Part shown: positions 24,990 to 33,395 of the stretch, piece by piece | Layout of the letters: each line of letters begins with the position of its first letter | Numbering within the stretch: the stretch's first letter is position 1 | Source: Zongyangia hominis | Lineage (GTDB): Bacteria; Bacillota; Clostridia; Oscillospirales; Ruminococcaceae | Assembly (NCBI RefSeq): GCF_014385095.1 | Contig: NZ_JACRTC010000011.1 | Coordinates: 1-44,488, forward strand | Reading direction: 5' to 3' | Length of the DNA: 44,488 nucleotides | Made by a program: the position numbers and the translations under genes | Notes under the pieces: model-generated | What the model saw: only the letters and a program-made list of their open reading frames with translations | What the model was told of the DNA's origin: nothing | Databases searched by the model: none

Positions 24990-24996
24990 ATGAGAT

Positions 24997-25030
24997 GGAT
25001 TGTGAGAAATGAAACAATCCGCGTTTTTTT
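24997..25030 (+). promoter_or_regulatory. Hairpin plus T7 at the start of the pgk leader
   Basis: GGATTGT (24997-25003) pairs with ACAATCC (25014-25020), followed by GCGTTTTTTT. It has terminator form and begins at the predicted transcription start. It could attenuate pgk or protect the 5' end; no sensor domain is recognised. A 14-bp perfect palindrome TTTTCCCGGGAAAA (25035-25048) and a small GCGGAG/CTCCGC hairpin follow in the same leader. Confidence 0.45.
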
Positions 25031-25115
25031 CGGGTTTTCCCGGGAAAAGGATACGATAGGTCAGCGGAGACTCCTCCGCTTACAGGAATTATCATTAAAG
25101 GAAAGGGTGGCAACC

Positions 25116-26306
25116 ATGACCTCTCTCAACAAAAAGTCCATCGAAGATATCGATGTAGCTGGCAAGAAAGTTCTGGCCCGCTGTGATTTCAACGTCCCCC
25201 TCAAGGACGGCGTCATCACCAACGACAAAAGAATTGTAGCGGCTCTGCCGACCATCAAGTACCTGCTTGATCATAACGCAAAGCTGATTCTCTGCTCCCA
25301 CCTGGGCCGTCCCAAGGGCGAGTTCAAACCCGAGTTCTCCCTGGCTCCCGTAGCCAAAAGACTCAGCGAGCTGCTGGGCAAGGACGTCAAGATGGCCAAA
25401 GACGTCATCGGTCCGGATGCGAAGAAACTGGCTTCCGAGCTGGGTGACGGAGAGGTCATGCTCCTCGAGAACGTCCGCTATCATGCGGAAGAAACCAAGA
25501 ACGATCCCGCTTTTGCCAAAGAGCTGGCATCCATGGCGGAAATTTATGTCAACGACGCCTTTGGCGCTTGCCATAGAGCCCATGCTTCCACCGCCGGCGT
25601 TGCCGCTTATCTGCCCGCTGTCTGCGGATACCTGATGCAGAAAGAAATCAACTTCATCGGCGGCGCTCTGGCCGATCCGAAGCGTCCCTTCGTCGCCATC
25701 TTGGGCGGCGCCAAGGTTTCCGATAAAATCGGCGTCATCACCAACCTCTTGGACAAAGTCGACACCCTTATCATCGGCGGCGGCATGGCCTACACCTTCA
25801 TGAAGGCCCAGGGTCATCCCATCGGCGACTCCATCTGCGAGGACGACAAGCTGGATCTGGCCCGCCAGATCATGGAAGACGCCAAGAAGAAGGGCGTCAA
25901 CCTGATTCTCCCCATCGACAACAACACCGGCGATAAATTCGACGAGAACTGCAACGAGAAGGTCGTTAATTCCGACGATATCCCCGACGGCTGGATGGGT
26001 ATGGACATCGGTCCGAAGTCCATCGAGGCGTTCTGCAACGCCATCAAAGGCGCCGGTACCGTCATCTGGAACGGCCCCATGGGCGTCTTCGAGTTTGCTA
26101 AATTCGCGGAAGGCACCCTGAGCGTTGCCAAAGCGGTGGCCGACAGCGGCGCTGTTTCCATCATTGGCGGCGGCGACTCGGTGGCTGCTGTCACCAAGCT
26201 GGGATTTGCCGACAAGATGAGCCACATCTCCACCGGCGGCGGCGCTTCTCTGGAATTCATGGAAGGCAAAGTCCTGCCCGGTATCGATTGCCTCAACGAC
26301 AAATAA
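25116..26306 (+). CDS. pgk: Phosphoglycerate kinase
   Basis: A 396-residue glycolytic kinase transferring the acyl phosphate of 1,3-bisphosphoglycerate to ADP. The N-terminal domain has [13 protein letters not shown], the substrate-binding HLGRPKG and the [15 protein letters not shown] block. The C-terminal nucleotide domain has [20 protein letters not shown] and the phosphate-loop [11 protein letters not shown]. The start at 25116 (MTSLNKK) follows GGAAAGGGTGG. The 42 upstream codons of open frame overlap the leader hairpins and are not coding. First of three consecutive lower-glycolysis genes; gapA is absent here. Confidence 0.98.
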   Translation: MTSLNKKSIEDIDVAGKKVLARCDFNVPLKDGVITNDKRIVAALPTIKYLLDHNAKLILCSHLGRPKGEFKPEFSLAPVAKRLSELLGKDVKMAKDVIGPDAKKLASELGDGEVMLLENVRYHAEETKNDPAFAKELASMAEIYVNDAFGACHRAHASTAGVAAYLPAVCGYLMQKEINFIGGALADPKRPFVAILGGAKVSDKIGVITNLLDKVDTLIIGGGMAYTFMKAQGHPIGDSICEDDKLDLARQIMEDAKKKGVNLILPIDNNTGDKFDENCNEKVVNSDDIPDGWMGMDIGPKSIEAFCNAIKGAGTVIWNGPMGVFEFAKFAEGTLSVAKAVADSGAVSIIGGGDSVAAVTKLGFADKMSHISTGGGASLEFMEGKVLPGIDCLNDK

Positions 26307-26320
26307 GTTTGACTAAAAAG

Positions 26321-26347
26321 AAAAGGCACGGTCCCCCGTGCCTTTTT
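26321..26347 (+). terminator. pgk terminator
   Basis: AAAAGGCACGG-TCC-CCCGTGCCTTTTT hairpin. It separates pgk from tpiA, which must therefore depend on read-through or its own promoter. Confidence 0.88.
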
Positions 26348-26386
26348 GGACGAAGTGTATAATCACAAAAAAGGAGCGTATCATTT

Positions 26387-27154
26387 ATGAATAAGGCTAC
26401 CCGTCAGGCGGTCATCGCCGGCAACTGGAAAATGAACAAGACCCGTCCCGAGGCAAAGGCCCTCATCGAAGAGATGATTCCGCTGGTCAAAGACGCTGAC
26501 TGCGGCGTAATTATTTGTGTCCCGTACACCAACCTGGAGACCGCCATCGCGGCCACCAAGGGTACCAACATCAAAGTGGGCGCTGAGAACTGCCACTGGG
26601 CAAAATCCGGCGCATTCACCGCGGAAGTTTCTGCGGATATGTTAAAAGAAGTGGGCGTCGAGTATGTCATCATCGGCCATTCCGAGAGAAGACAGTACTT
26701 CGGCGAGACCGACGTCACCGTCAACCAGAGAGTCCGCGCGGCGCTGGATGCGGGGCTGAAAGTCATCCTGTGCGTCGGCGAGCTGCTCAATGAGCGCGAG
26801 CAGGGCATCACCGAGGAAATCTGCTCCATGCAGACCAAAATTGCGCTGGCCGGCGTTTCCAAAGAAGAAATGAAGGACATCATCATCGCTTATGAGCCTG
26901 TCTGGGCCATCGGCACCGGCAAAACCGCCACCGCCGACCAGGCGGACGAAGTCTGCGGCGCCATCCGCGGCGTCATCGCCAAGCTCTACGACGACGCGAC
27001 CGCACAGGCAACCACCATCCAGTACGGCGGTTCCATGAACGCGAAGAACGCAGACGAGCTGCTGGGCAAAGTCAACGTGGACGGCGGCCTCATCGGCGGC
27101 GCTTCCCTGAAGGCCCCCGACTTCGCAGCCATCATCGCCGCCGCCTCCAAATAA
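26387..27154 (+). CDS. tpiA: Triosephosphate isomerase
   Basis: A 255-residue TIM-barrel enzyme interconverting dihydroxyacetone phosphate and glyceraldehyde-3-phosphate. Catalytic residues are visible: Asn13 and Lys15 in AGNWKMNK, the histidine of IIGHSERR (about residue 98) and the glutamate of AYEPVWAIGTGKTAT (about 170), followed by the mobile loop. The C-terminal phosphate-binding IQYGGSMNAKNADEL and GGLIGGASL are present. AAGGAG lies upstream of the ATG. It stands between two terminators, so each glycolytic gene may be a separate transcript. Confidence 0.98.
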   Translation: MNKATRQAVIAGNWKMNKTRPEAKALIEEMIPLVKDADCGVIICVPYTNLETAIAATKGTNIKVGAENCHWAKSGAFTAEVSADMLKEVGVEYVIIGHSERRQYFGETDVTVNQRVRAALDAGLKVILCVGELLNEREQGITEEICSMQTKIALAGVSKEEMKDIIIAYEPVWAIGTGKTATADQADEVCGAIRGVIAKLYDDATAQATTIQYGGSMNAKNADELLGKVNVDGGLIGGASLKAPDFAAIIAAASK

Positions 27155-27222
27155 CCACGATTTAGCGGCCGGCTGCATGAACCGATGCGAGCTTTTATTG
27201 TGTAACATTTTGTGAAGCAATA

Positions 27223-27257
27223 AAAACGGCTGCCCGAATGGGCGGCCGTTTTGTTTT
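27223..27257 (+). terminator. tpiA terminator
   Basis: AAAACGGCTGCCC / GGGCGGCCGTTTT hairpin (one G-T pair) followed by GTTTT. Confidence 0.88.
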
Positions 27258-27284
27258 AAACCAATGGATATAGGAGGACATATG

Positions 27285-28802
27285 ATGAAAAAACCTTTAG
27301 CGCTCCTGATTATGGATGGCTTCGGCAACAATACCAGCGACTATGGCAATGCCATCAAGGCTGCCAAGACGCCGAATCTGGATAAAATTTTCGCCACCTA
27401 CCCCAACACCTTGATCGGCGCGTCCGGCATGGACGTGGGGCTTCCCGACGGCCAGATGGGCAACTCCGAGGTGGGACACACCAACATCGGCGCGGGCCGC
27501 ATTGTCTACCAGGAGCTGACCCGCATCACCAAGGCCATCAAGGACGGGGACTTCTATGAGAATCCGGAATTTGTGGCGGCCATGGAAAACTGCAAAAAGA
27601 ACGGCAGCGCCCTGCATCTGATGGGCCTGCTTTCCGACGGCGGCGTCCACAGCCACAACACCCATTTGTACGCCTTGGTGGAAATGGCGAAAAAGATGGG
27701 GCTTGAGAAAGTTTATGTCCACTGCTTCCTGGATGGACGCGACGTGCCCCCCACCTCCGGCAAGGACTTTGTGGCACAGCTTGCCGCCAAGCTCAAAGAG
27801 ATCGGCGTAGGCGAGATTGCCACGGTCATGGGCCGCTACTACGCCATGGACCGCGACAACCGCTGGGAGCGGGTGGAGAAGGCCTACAAAGCCATGGTGG
27901 ACGGCGAGGGTATTCAGAATTCCGACCCGGTGGACGCTGTGGCAAAATCCTATGAGGCGGACGTCACCGACGAGTTCGTGGTGCCCACCGTGGTCGCTCA
28001 AAACGCGGGCATCAAGGAAAACGACTCCATTATTTTCTATAACTTCCGTCCCGACCGGGCCCGAGAGATCACCCGCACCTTTGTGGACCCGGACTTTGAC
28101 GGCTTTACCCGCTCCAAGGGCTTCTTTAAGGTATACTTTGTCTGTATGACCCAGTATGACGCACAGATGCCCAACGTCTATGTGGCCTTCAAGCCCCAGG
28201 AGCTAACCAACACCTTCGGCGAATACATTGCCAAGCAGGGCCTCAGCCAGCTTCGCATCGCGGAGACGGAGAAATACGCCCACGTCACCTTCTTCTTTAA
28301 CGGCGGCGTGGAAGCCCCCTACGAGGGCGAGGACCGGGCATTGATTGCCTCCCCCAAGGTGGCAACCTATGACTTGAAGCCGGAGATGAGCGCCTATGAA
28401 GTTTGCGACGAGGTCCTCTCCCGCATCGCTTCCGATAAATACGACGTCATCATCCTCAACTTTGCCAACTGCGACATGGTCGGACACACCGGCGTCTTCG
28501 ACGCGGCGGTCCAGGCCGTGGAGGCGGTGGACACCTGCATGGGCAAGGTCGTGGACGCCATTCTCGCAAAAGACGGCGTGGCCCTGATTACCGCGGACCA
28601 CGGCAATGCGGACCAGATGTACGAGCCGGACGGCAGCGCCTTCACGGCCCACACCACCAACCCCGTCCCCTTTATTGTGGCCGGTTACGACTGCAAGCTG
28701 AGAGAGGGCGGATGCCTGGCGGATATTGCGCCCACCATGCTGGAGGTCCTCGGACTGCCCCAGCCTCAAGAGATGACGGGGAAATCCCTGTTTGCAAAAT
28801 AA
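27285..28802 (+). CDS. gpmI: 2,3-bisphosphoglycerate-independent phosphoglycerate mutase
   Basis: A 505-residue, two-domain, Mn-dependent enzyme of the alkaline phosphatase superfamily converting 3- to 2-phosphoglycerate. Asp11 in LLIMDGFG and the catalytic Ser61 in [16 protein letters not shown] are present, as are [18 protein letters not shown]-like [11 protein letters not shown], and the metal ligands in [12 protein letters not shown] and [11 protein letters not shown]. Of two adjacent ATGs (27282, 27285) the second lies 7 nt from AGGAGG and is preferred. Full length. A terminator follows. Confidence 0.97.
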   Translation: MKKPLALLIMDGFGNNTSDYGNAIKAAKTPNLDKIFATYPNTLIGASGMDVGLPDGQMGNSEVGHTNIGAGRIVYQELTRITKAIKDGDFYENPEFVAAMENCKKNGSALHLMGLLSDGGVHSHNTHLYALVEMAKKMGLEKVYVHCFLDGRDVPPTSGKDFVAQLAAKLKEIGVGEIATVMGRYYAMDRDNRWERVEKAYKAMVDGEGIQNSDPVDAVAKSYEADVTDEFVVPTVVAQNAGIKENDSIIFYNFRPDRAREITRTFVDPDFDGFTRSKGFFKVYFVCMTQYDAQMPNVYVAFKPQELTNTFGEYIAKQGLSQLRIAETEKYAHVTFFFNGGVEAPYEGEDRALIASPKVATYDLKPEMSAYEVCDEVLSRIASDKYDVIILNFANCDMVGHTGVFDAAVQAVEAVDTCMGKVVDAILAKDGVALITADHGNADQMYEPDGSAFTAHTTNPVPFIVAGYDCKLREGGCLADIAPTMLEVLGLPQPQEMTGKSLFAK

Positions 28803-28817
28803 GCGCATCGCGCGTGA

Positions 28818-28849
28818 AAGCCCCGGCTCTCAGCCGGGGCTTTTTGTTT
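28818..28849 (+). terminator. gpmI terminator
   Basis: AAGCCCCGGCT-CTC-AGCCGGGGCTT with T5 tail. Confidence 0.92.
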
Positions 28850-29024
28850 GCGTCCGCGTATCAGCCGTCGCCCGCAAAGCGGGTGGGAAAAACCCTTTGG
28901 AAAGCGGACGCCGTTTCCAGAAGTGCAGGCTCCAATATCCTGGGAGCACGTGCCCTTTTGCGTTCTACTATTGCGGCTCTCGCCCACTTCTCGATGGTTT
29001 CGCCTATAAAAGGCGCGGGAAACG
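28850..29024 (+). ncRNA. Candidate structured RNA element (unassigned)
   Basis: Three long perfect helices are packed without gaps. GCGTCCGC (28850-28857) pairs with GCGGACGC (28904-28911). CGTTTCC (28912-28918) pairs with GGAAACG (29018-29024). AGAAGTG (28919-28925) pairs with CACTTCT (28985-28991). The enclosed loops contain smaller hairpins: CCCGC-AAA-GCGGG, GGG-A5-CCC, CAGG/CCTG and CGCC/GGCG (29001-29015). No ORF or known riboswitch signature is seen. No promoter lies directly upstream; it follows the gpmI terminator. Transcription is therefore unproven and the call rests on pairing found by eye. Confidence 0.35.
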
Positions 29025-29063
29025 AGAATTTATGCGATAAACTATGAACTTTTCTCTTTTCAG

Positions 29064-29092
29064 TTGTTATTTTTTTCAGCCCGTATTATAAT
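29064..29092 (+). promoter_or_regulatory. Promoter of the small acidic-tail membrane protein gene
   Basis: TTGTTA (29064-29069), 17-bp spacer, TATAAT (29087-29092), ~75 nt before the start codon. Confidence 0.75.
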
Positions 29093-29172
29093 AGGGACAA
29101 CTGGAATACTAGATCCAAGTGCAGAATTTGCCGCGTGCAAAGGACACATGGATTTAAATGGAGGTATCTGGA

Positions 29173-29403
29173 ATGAAAAAGGGTACATTTATATCGCTGA
29201 TTGCGTTGATCATTGCACTGGCTGGCGTTCTGATTGCGGTGGCCGCTTACCTAAAGAAGAGAACCTGCGCTCTGTGCGACGACTACGAGCAGGATATTAT
29301 GGATGACGATATGGACATGGAGTTCTATGCCCAGGACGATATAGGACTGATGGATGAAGATCCAGATTTGGGTGAAGAGCCGGAGACAGCAGCGGAAGAA
29401 TAG
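29173..29403 (+). CDS. Small single-pass membrane protein with acidic tail
   Basis: A 76-residue protein. It has a short basic N-terminus (MKKGTF), a membrane helix (residues ~6-26, rich in I/L/A/V), a basic stop (KKR), a CALC pair of cysteines, then a strongly acidic tail (DDDMDMEF, DEDPDLGEEPET). GGAGG lies 8-9 nt before this ATG; an ATG five codons upstream overlaps the ribosome site and is rejected. It has its own promoter and terminator. No family is recognised; the CxxC and acidic tail could bind metal, which is speculation. Confidence 0.78.
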   Translation: MKKGTFISLIALIIALAGVLIAVAAYLKKRTCALCDDYEQDIMDDDMDMEFYAQDDIGLMDEDPDLGEEPETAAEE

Positions 29404-29418
29404 CCATTTTAAAGGAAT

Positions 29419-29458
29419 AAAAACCCTTTATCATGTATAAAATGATAAAGGGTTTTTT
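29419..29458 (+). terminator. Intrinsic terminator
   Basis: AAAACCCTTTATCAT / ATGATAAAGGGTTTT is a 15-bp perfect stem with T6. Confidence 0.92.
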
Positions 29459-29475
29459 GTTTAAGAAAAAAGGGG

Positions 29476-29504
29476 TTGCTTTTTTCTTTAGGATGCGCTA
29501 TAAT
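29476..29504 (+). promoter_or_regulatory. tRNA-fMet promoter
   Basis: TTGCTT (29476-29481), 17-bp spacer, TATAAT (29499-29504), 23 nt before the mature tRNA 5' end. Confidence 0.8.
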
Positions 29505-29527
29505 AATAAAGCACTAAAAAATCATAT

Positions 29528-29604
<77 letters not shown>

Positions 29605-29609
29605 ACTCG

Positions 29610-29646
29610 AAAGAGTCTGAACGTAATCGCGTTCAGACTCTTTTTT
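29610..29646 (+). terminator. tRNA-fMet terminator
   Basis: AAGAGTCTGAACG / CGTTCAGACTCTT stem with a T6 end. Confidence 0.9.
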
Positions 29647-29656
29647 CCATTCAATG

Positions 29657-29698
29657 AAAGGACCGGTTTTCCCTTTTGTGGGGAAACCGGTCCTTTTG
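29657..29698. terminator. Terminator of the duplicated-domain lipoprotein gene (bidirectional form)
   Basis: AAAGGACCGGTTT(T)CCC / GGGAAACCGGTCCTTTT forms a long hairpin 31 bp beyond the minus-strand stop codon. Confidence 0.85.
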
Positions 29699-29728
29699 CA
29701 GGGCAAGAGATAGGAATGAGTTTTTCTA

Positions 29729-30436
29729 TCAGGAAACGGGCTTGATCGTCCAGTTGCCGTCGGCGATGATTTCAAAGAGGCAGGGTTCACTGGCGGAAAT
29801 CCTCGAAACGACCTGGCCGCTGTAAGCGCCAATTTCATTGACCAACAGCTCTGTGCCCACATCGGAGTGCTGCCGGACAATGAAGTTACTGCTGCCGTCA
29901 TGGGTAAATTCAAAAATTTTAGTGCCGGGTTGGGTCACCGTGGTGACAAAATCGCCGCTTCCGGAAAACGAGGTAGCCGTATCGCCATGAATGGTCTCAT
30001 CATGAACCGTCCAGTTGCCATCCGCTTTAATTTCCAGCATGAAGGCTGCCGCATCGTCGAGAAGAACAGTACCTTGATACGGACCGATGGTGTTGACGAG
30101 CAGCTCATAGCTGCCGTCTTCCCGGTGGCCTTTGACAATAAAGTTACTGGAACCGGAATGGGTAAAGGTGAGGACATTGTATGCAGACTTGATCGTGATG
30201 TTTTGTAGGACGGTATCGCCGCTGCCGGATTCATCATACACAATGGGCTCCGGTTTTGTGGTGATGGGTGCGGTGGTTGTCACCGGCGGCGTTGTAGTCA
30301 CCGGGGCGGGTGTCGTTTGTACGACGGAATGAGACTCCGTTACCGGTGCCGAGGAGGAAGTTTCTGGGGGCGCTGCACAGGATGACAAGCTTAAAATGAG
30401 GACCAGAGAAACGACTAGGGTTATAAATTTTTTCAT
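29729..30436 (-). CDS. Lipoprotein with two copies of a β-rich domain
   Basis: A 235-residue exported lipoprotein. The signal peptide ends at lipobox SLSSC (Cys20). A Thr/Pro-rich stalk follows (residues ~35-62, TTPAPVTTTPPVTTTAPITT), then two ~77-residue tandem domains (71-147 and 158-233). Both contain SGSGD, FTHxGSSNFIV, ELLVNxIGxYxG and ADGNWT, so they arose by internal duplication. The domain looks like a small extracellular β-sandwich; I do not know its ligand. An AAGGAGGGAAA-type site precedes the ATG. Monocistronic, divergent from blaI. Confidence 0.85.
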   Translation of the reverse strand: MKKFITLVVSLVLILSLSSCAAPPETSSSAPVTESHSVVQTTPAPVTTTPPVTTTAPITTKPEPIVYDESGSGDTVLQNITIKSAYNVLTFTHSGSSNFIVKGHREDGSYELLVNTIGPYQGTVLLDDAAAFMLEIKADGNWTVHDETIHGDTATSFSGSGDFVTTVTQPGTKIFEFTHDGSSNFIVRQHSDVGTELLVNEIGAYSGQVVSRISASEPCLFEIIADGNWTIKPVS

Positions 30437-30552
30437 AAATTTCCCTCCTTTTTTCGAATTATAACATATTTTGGCTATTGATCATAGATATTGTCGAATT
30501 ATGGGGAGAGAAAATAAAGCGTAATCTTTGGAAGAAACTGACGAAAAAACAG

Positions 30553-30581
30553 TTGACAACTTAGTCTAATGGTAGTAGACT
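30553..30581 (+). promoter_or_regulatory. Promoter of the blaI-blaR1-like operon
   Basis: TTGACA (30553-30558), 17-bp spacer, TAGACT (30576-30581). The first operator overlaps its spacer and -10. Confidence 0.75.
30564..30580. promoter_or_regulatory. BlaI-type operator 1
   Basis: GTCTAATGGTAGTAGAC is a 17-bp dyad with arms GTCTA/TAGAC, overlapping the promoter -10. Confidence 0.7.
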
Positions 30582-30593
30582 TACAAATAAGGA

Positions 30594-30610
30594 GTCTAAC
30601 GATATTAGAC
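30594..30610. promoter_or_regulatory. BlaI-type operator 2
   Basis: GTCTAACGATATTAGAC is a perfect dyad with arms GTCTAA/TTAGAC and a five-base centre, 30 bp (about three helical turns) downstream of operator 1. It lies just before the ribosome site. Confidence 0.72.
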
Positions 30611-30626
30611 CAAAGGGGAGAATCAA

Positions 30627-30989
30627 ATGGACAGATACAAACTGGGAGAAATGGAACAGAAATTTGCGGACCTTATTTGGGAGCATGCGCCGGTTTCCTC
30701 GGGGGAGCTGGTAAGGCTGTGTCAAAAAGAATTTGATTGGAAGAAATCCACCACCTACACCATGCTCAAACGGCTGTGTGAACGGCAGATTTTCGAGAAT
30801 CAGGGCGGCACGGTGGTGGCCCTCATTCCCCGGCAGGACTTCCGGGCCATGCAGGGGGAGCGGTTCTTACAAGAGACTTTCGGCGGGTCCCTGCCCCAGT
30901 TTTTGGCGGCGTTTACCCGCCGCAACCGTCTGAGTGACCAGGAAGTCCTGGAGATTGAACGGCTGATTGAAAACCACAGGGAGGGATAA
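30627..30989 (+). CDS. blaI: BlaI/MecI/CopY family repressor
   Basis: A 120-residue winged-helix repressor. MEQKFADLIWEHAPVSSGELV and FDWKKSTTYTMLKRLCERQIF form the DNA-binding domain. The C-terminal LSDQEVLEIERLIENHRE helix is for dimerisation. In this family, cleavage by the membrane protease encoded next door relieves repression. GGGGAG precedes the ATG. Two dyad operators lie directly upstream, indicating autoregulation. The stop is 2 bp before the M56 gene. The signal may be a β-lactam or other envelope stress; the symbol denotes family, not proven resistance. Confidence 0.93.
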   Translation: MDRYKLGEMEQKFADLIWEHAPVSSGELVRLCQKEFDWKKSTTYTMLKRLCERQIFENQGGTVVALIPRQDFRAMQGERFLQETFGGSLPQFLAAFTRRNRLSDQEVLEIERLIENHREG

Positions 30990-30991
30990 CA

Positions 30992-33109
30992 ATGCTCGAA
31001 CAGGTATTTTTGCAAATTCTCAACATGGCTTTTACCGCGAGCTTCGTCATCTTACTGGTGATGGTCGCCCGTCTTTTCCTCAAACGGGCGCCGAAAATCT
31101 ATTCCTATGCCCTGTGGAGCGTCGTACTCTTCCGCCTCACTTGTCCGTTCTCCTTCGAGAGCGTGCTGAGCCTGCTGCCCACCCGGGCAAAGCCCATTCC
31201 GGTGGATATCATGCAGGCCCAGGCGCCCCGGATTGACACGGGTATCCGCGTCCTCGACCGGGTGGTCAATCCGGTGCTGCCGGCGCCGGCGGCGACAGCT
31301 AGCGTCAATCCCATGCAGGTGTGGATTTGGACGGGGGCCGTCATCTGGCTTACCGGCATCGCCGTCCTGTTCGGGTACAGCCTGTGGAAGTTTTTCCGGA
31401 TGCGCAGCGTACTCAAAGGCGCCACACTGGAAAGCGGCAACGTCTATCTGCTGCCGGGACTGGACACCCCCTTTGTGGTCGGCCTTTTCCGGCCAAAGAT
31501 TTACCTGCCAACGGGGCTGACAGAAGTGGAAAGGCGCTACATCCTTCTCCATGAGCGCGCCCATATCCACAGAGGCGACCATGTAGTGAAATTTGTTAGC
31601 TTTTTGCTGGTGTGCGCCTACTGGTTTCACCCATTGGTGTGGGCCGCGTTCTTCCTCAGCGGCAAGGATATGGAGATGTCTTGTGACGAGAACGTCATCA
31701 AGCGCCTTGGCAGCGAGGCAAAGCGGGGGTATTCCTCCACGTTGCTGAGCATGGCCACCGGCCGAAGGGTGATCGGCGGCACCCCCCTGGCCTTCGGCGA
31801 GGGGGACACCAAAGGGCGGATCAAAAACGTGCTGCGCTACAAAAAGCCCGCCTTTTGGGTGGCGCTCATTGCCCTCCTTGTGGTTGCGGGCATCTGTGTG
31901 GGGCTACTCACCAACCCCAAGGAAAAGGGGGCCGAACAGGTCCCGGAAGAATCCTCCTCCCTCCAGAAGACGGCACTCTCCACTGACGAGATTTCTGCCA
32001 AGGCGGAGCAAACCTATCCTGGCTATGTGATTGAGGCGGATGGAGATGAGACGGTGGAAGGCCAAGTCCTGGCCCGCTTCCGGGTGAGCCTGCCGCCGGT
32101 GGAGGGGGACCAGGCGCCTTCCTCGCTCTTGGCGGGAGTCAACAAGGTCACGGGGGAAGTCTTGGCTTACGACGCCACCAAAAACGCCTGGAACCCGGCG
32201 GCCCTCCATTACAGCGAGGAAGCCTATATCCAGGCGGTGCTGCAAAGCGCCACCTTTGAGGACGGCACGGTATCGGTGACCATACCTCAGGGGATGCCGG
32301 AGCGGTACGCGCTGAGCATGGAGGTCCGAGGACTCATGCCGCTGCCCGACGGCTCCCACATGTCCCTGCACGCCTTTGAGCAGGAGAGCTTAGACAATAA
32401 CTGGGTCCAGGGGAAGACCTATCGGGAAAAGATGTTTGACGAGACTGTCCCCGATTCGACGGAGCTGAGCGTCTATGTTTCCTTTTATAAGCCGGACGCC
32501 CCTGGGGAACACACCGGCATCGTCCGCTATTGGGACCAGAAGGAGTGGGTGTTTACCGACGGCAAACCCGTGGTTCCCGTCTCACTCTCCGACACCGTGG
32601 TGCAAGTGACATCCGAGCAGGTCGGCGGCAAGACCCAGAACGCGACGCTTACCTACACCGAGGCCGACGGCCATGTGTTTCGGCTCCAAGCGGCCCTCCC
32701 GTCCGACTGGTCGCTGCGGCTGATGAGCGCCGATGAAAGAGGGTTCTACGGACCCGTGGCCGTTTACAGAGGCGAAGAGCGCATCGGCGTCATCTCTTAC
32801 AGCGACTTTGAAATTTACGAGGGGACCACGGAGGACAATTTCTATCGGATGGTCTATAACCGGCTCATGCTGGGCTCCATGGCCAACTGGGACAACGAAT
32901 ACACCCCCGTGAACCAGACGGACACCACCTGCACCGCCACCTGCCGGGTCTATCACCGGGAGGGCGACGCGTCGGGGGAGGTGTGGTACAGCCCCGGCAT
33001 CCTAGCCTATAACACGGACTTGCTCCGCTACATCGTCATCGATTTGGCCGAGGGATCCGCCACCCAGGCCGAAGTGGACGCCATCGCCCGCAGCATTGTC
33101 CTGAGATGA
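30992..33109 (+). CDS. M56 (BlaR1-like) membrane metallopeptidase with atypical sensor domain
   Basis: A 705-residue membrane protein. Membrane helices occur at ~8-28, ~38-58, ~110-130 and ~287-307. The cytoplasmic M56 peptidase domain has the zinc motif HERAH (187-191) and a downstream DMEMSCDENVIKRL. These are the parts that cleave BlaI in related systems. Beyond the fourth helix are ~395 extracellular residues that show no penicillin-binding SxxK/SxN/KTG set. Instead there are PepSY-like stretches (ISAKAEQTYPGYVIEADGDE and a DKVTGEVLAY-like segment) and further β-rich segments. It therefore probably senses something other than β-lactams. Second gene of the blaI operon; a terminator follows. 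Confidence 0.88.
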   Translation: MLEQVFLQILNMAFTASFVILLVMVARLFLKRAPKIYSYALWSVVLFRLTCPFSFESVLSLLPTRAKPIPVDIMQAQAPRIDTGIRVLDRVVNPVLPAPAATASVNPMQVWIWTGAVIWLTGIAVLFGYSLWKFFRMRSVLKGATLESGNVYLLPGLDTPFVVGLFRPKIYLPTGLTEVERRYILLHERAHIHRGDHVVKFVSFLLVCAYWFHPLVWAAFFLSGKDMEMSCDENVIKRLGSEAKRGYSSTLLSMATGRRVIGGTPLAFGEGDTKGRIKNVLRYKKPAFWVALIALLVVAGICVGLLTNPKEKGAEQVPEESSSLQKTALSTDEISAKAEQTYPGYVIEADGDETVEGQVLARFRVSLPPVEGDQAPSSLLAGVNKVTGEVLAYDATKNAWNPAALHYSEEAYIQAVLQSATFEDGTVSVTIPQGMPERYALSMEVRGLMPLPDGSHMSLHAFEQESLDNNWVQGKTYREKMFDETVPDSTELSVYVSFYKPDAPGEHTGIVRYWDQKEWVFTDGKPVVPVSLSDTVVQVTSEQVGGKTQNATLTYTEADGHVFRLQAALPSDWSLRLMSADERGFYGPVAVYRGEERIGVISYSDFEIYEGTTEDNFYRMVYNRLMLGSMANWDNEYTPVNQTDTTCTATCRVYHREGDASGEVWYSPGILAYNTDLLRYIVIDLAEGSATQAEVDAIARSIVLR

Positions 33110-33141
33110 CCGGGCAAGCCCTATGACAAATGAGTCCACCC

Positions 33142-33178
33142 AAAACACCGCAGCCGCGAAAGCGCCTGCGGTGTTTTG
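33142..33178 (+). terminator. Terminator of the blaI operon
   Basis: AAAACACCGCAG / CTGCGGTGTTTT 12-bp stem with a GC-rich inner hairpin. Confidence 0.88.
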
Positions 33179-33361
33179 CGCTGGGAGGCGACAGCCGGCG
33201 CATGGGGTTAACGACTCAGGAGCTAGAACCGTTTCACGGCTATGGTGTTCCAGATAGCTTTTGGGTCTACGGCCGGATGGTGGAGAAAGTCATACTCTTC
33301 ACAAAGGCAAGCGAGGATTTTTTGTCAATTTGACGATTTTAGAAGGAACGGGAAGAAACGA

Positions 33362-33390
33362 TTGACGAAGCGAGACGATGTGAGTATAAT
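33362..33390 (+). promoter_or_regulatory. Strong promoter with no following gene
   Basis: TTGACG (33362-33367), 17-bp spacer, TATAAT (33385-33390). No ribosome site plus ORF follows before the terminator at 33631. Confidence 0.65.
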
Positions 33391-33395
33391 GACCA

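Noticed and set aside
30627..33109. β-lactam resistance operon
   Set aside because: No β-lactamase or PBP gene, and the sensor domain lacks penicillin-binding motifs.
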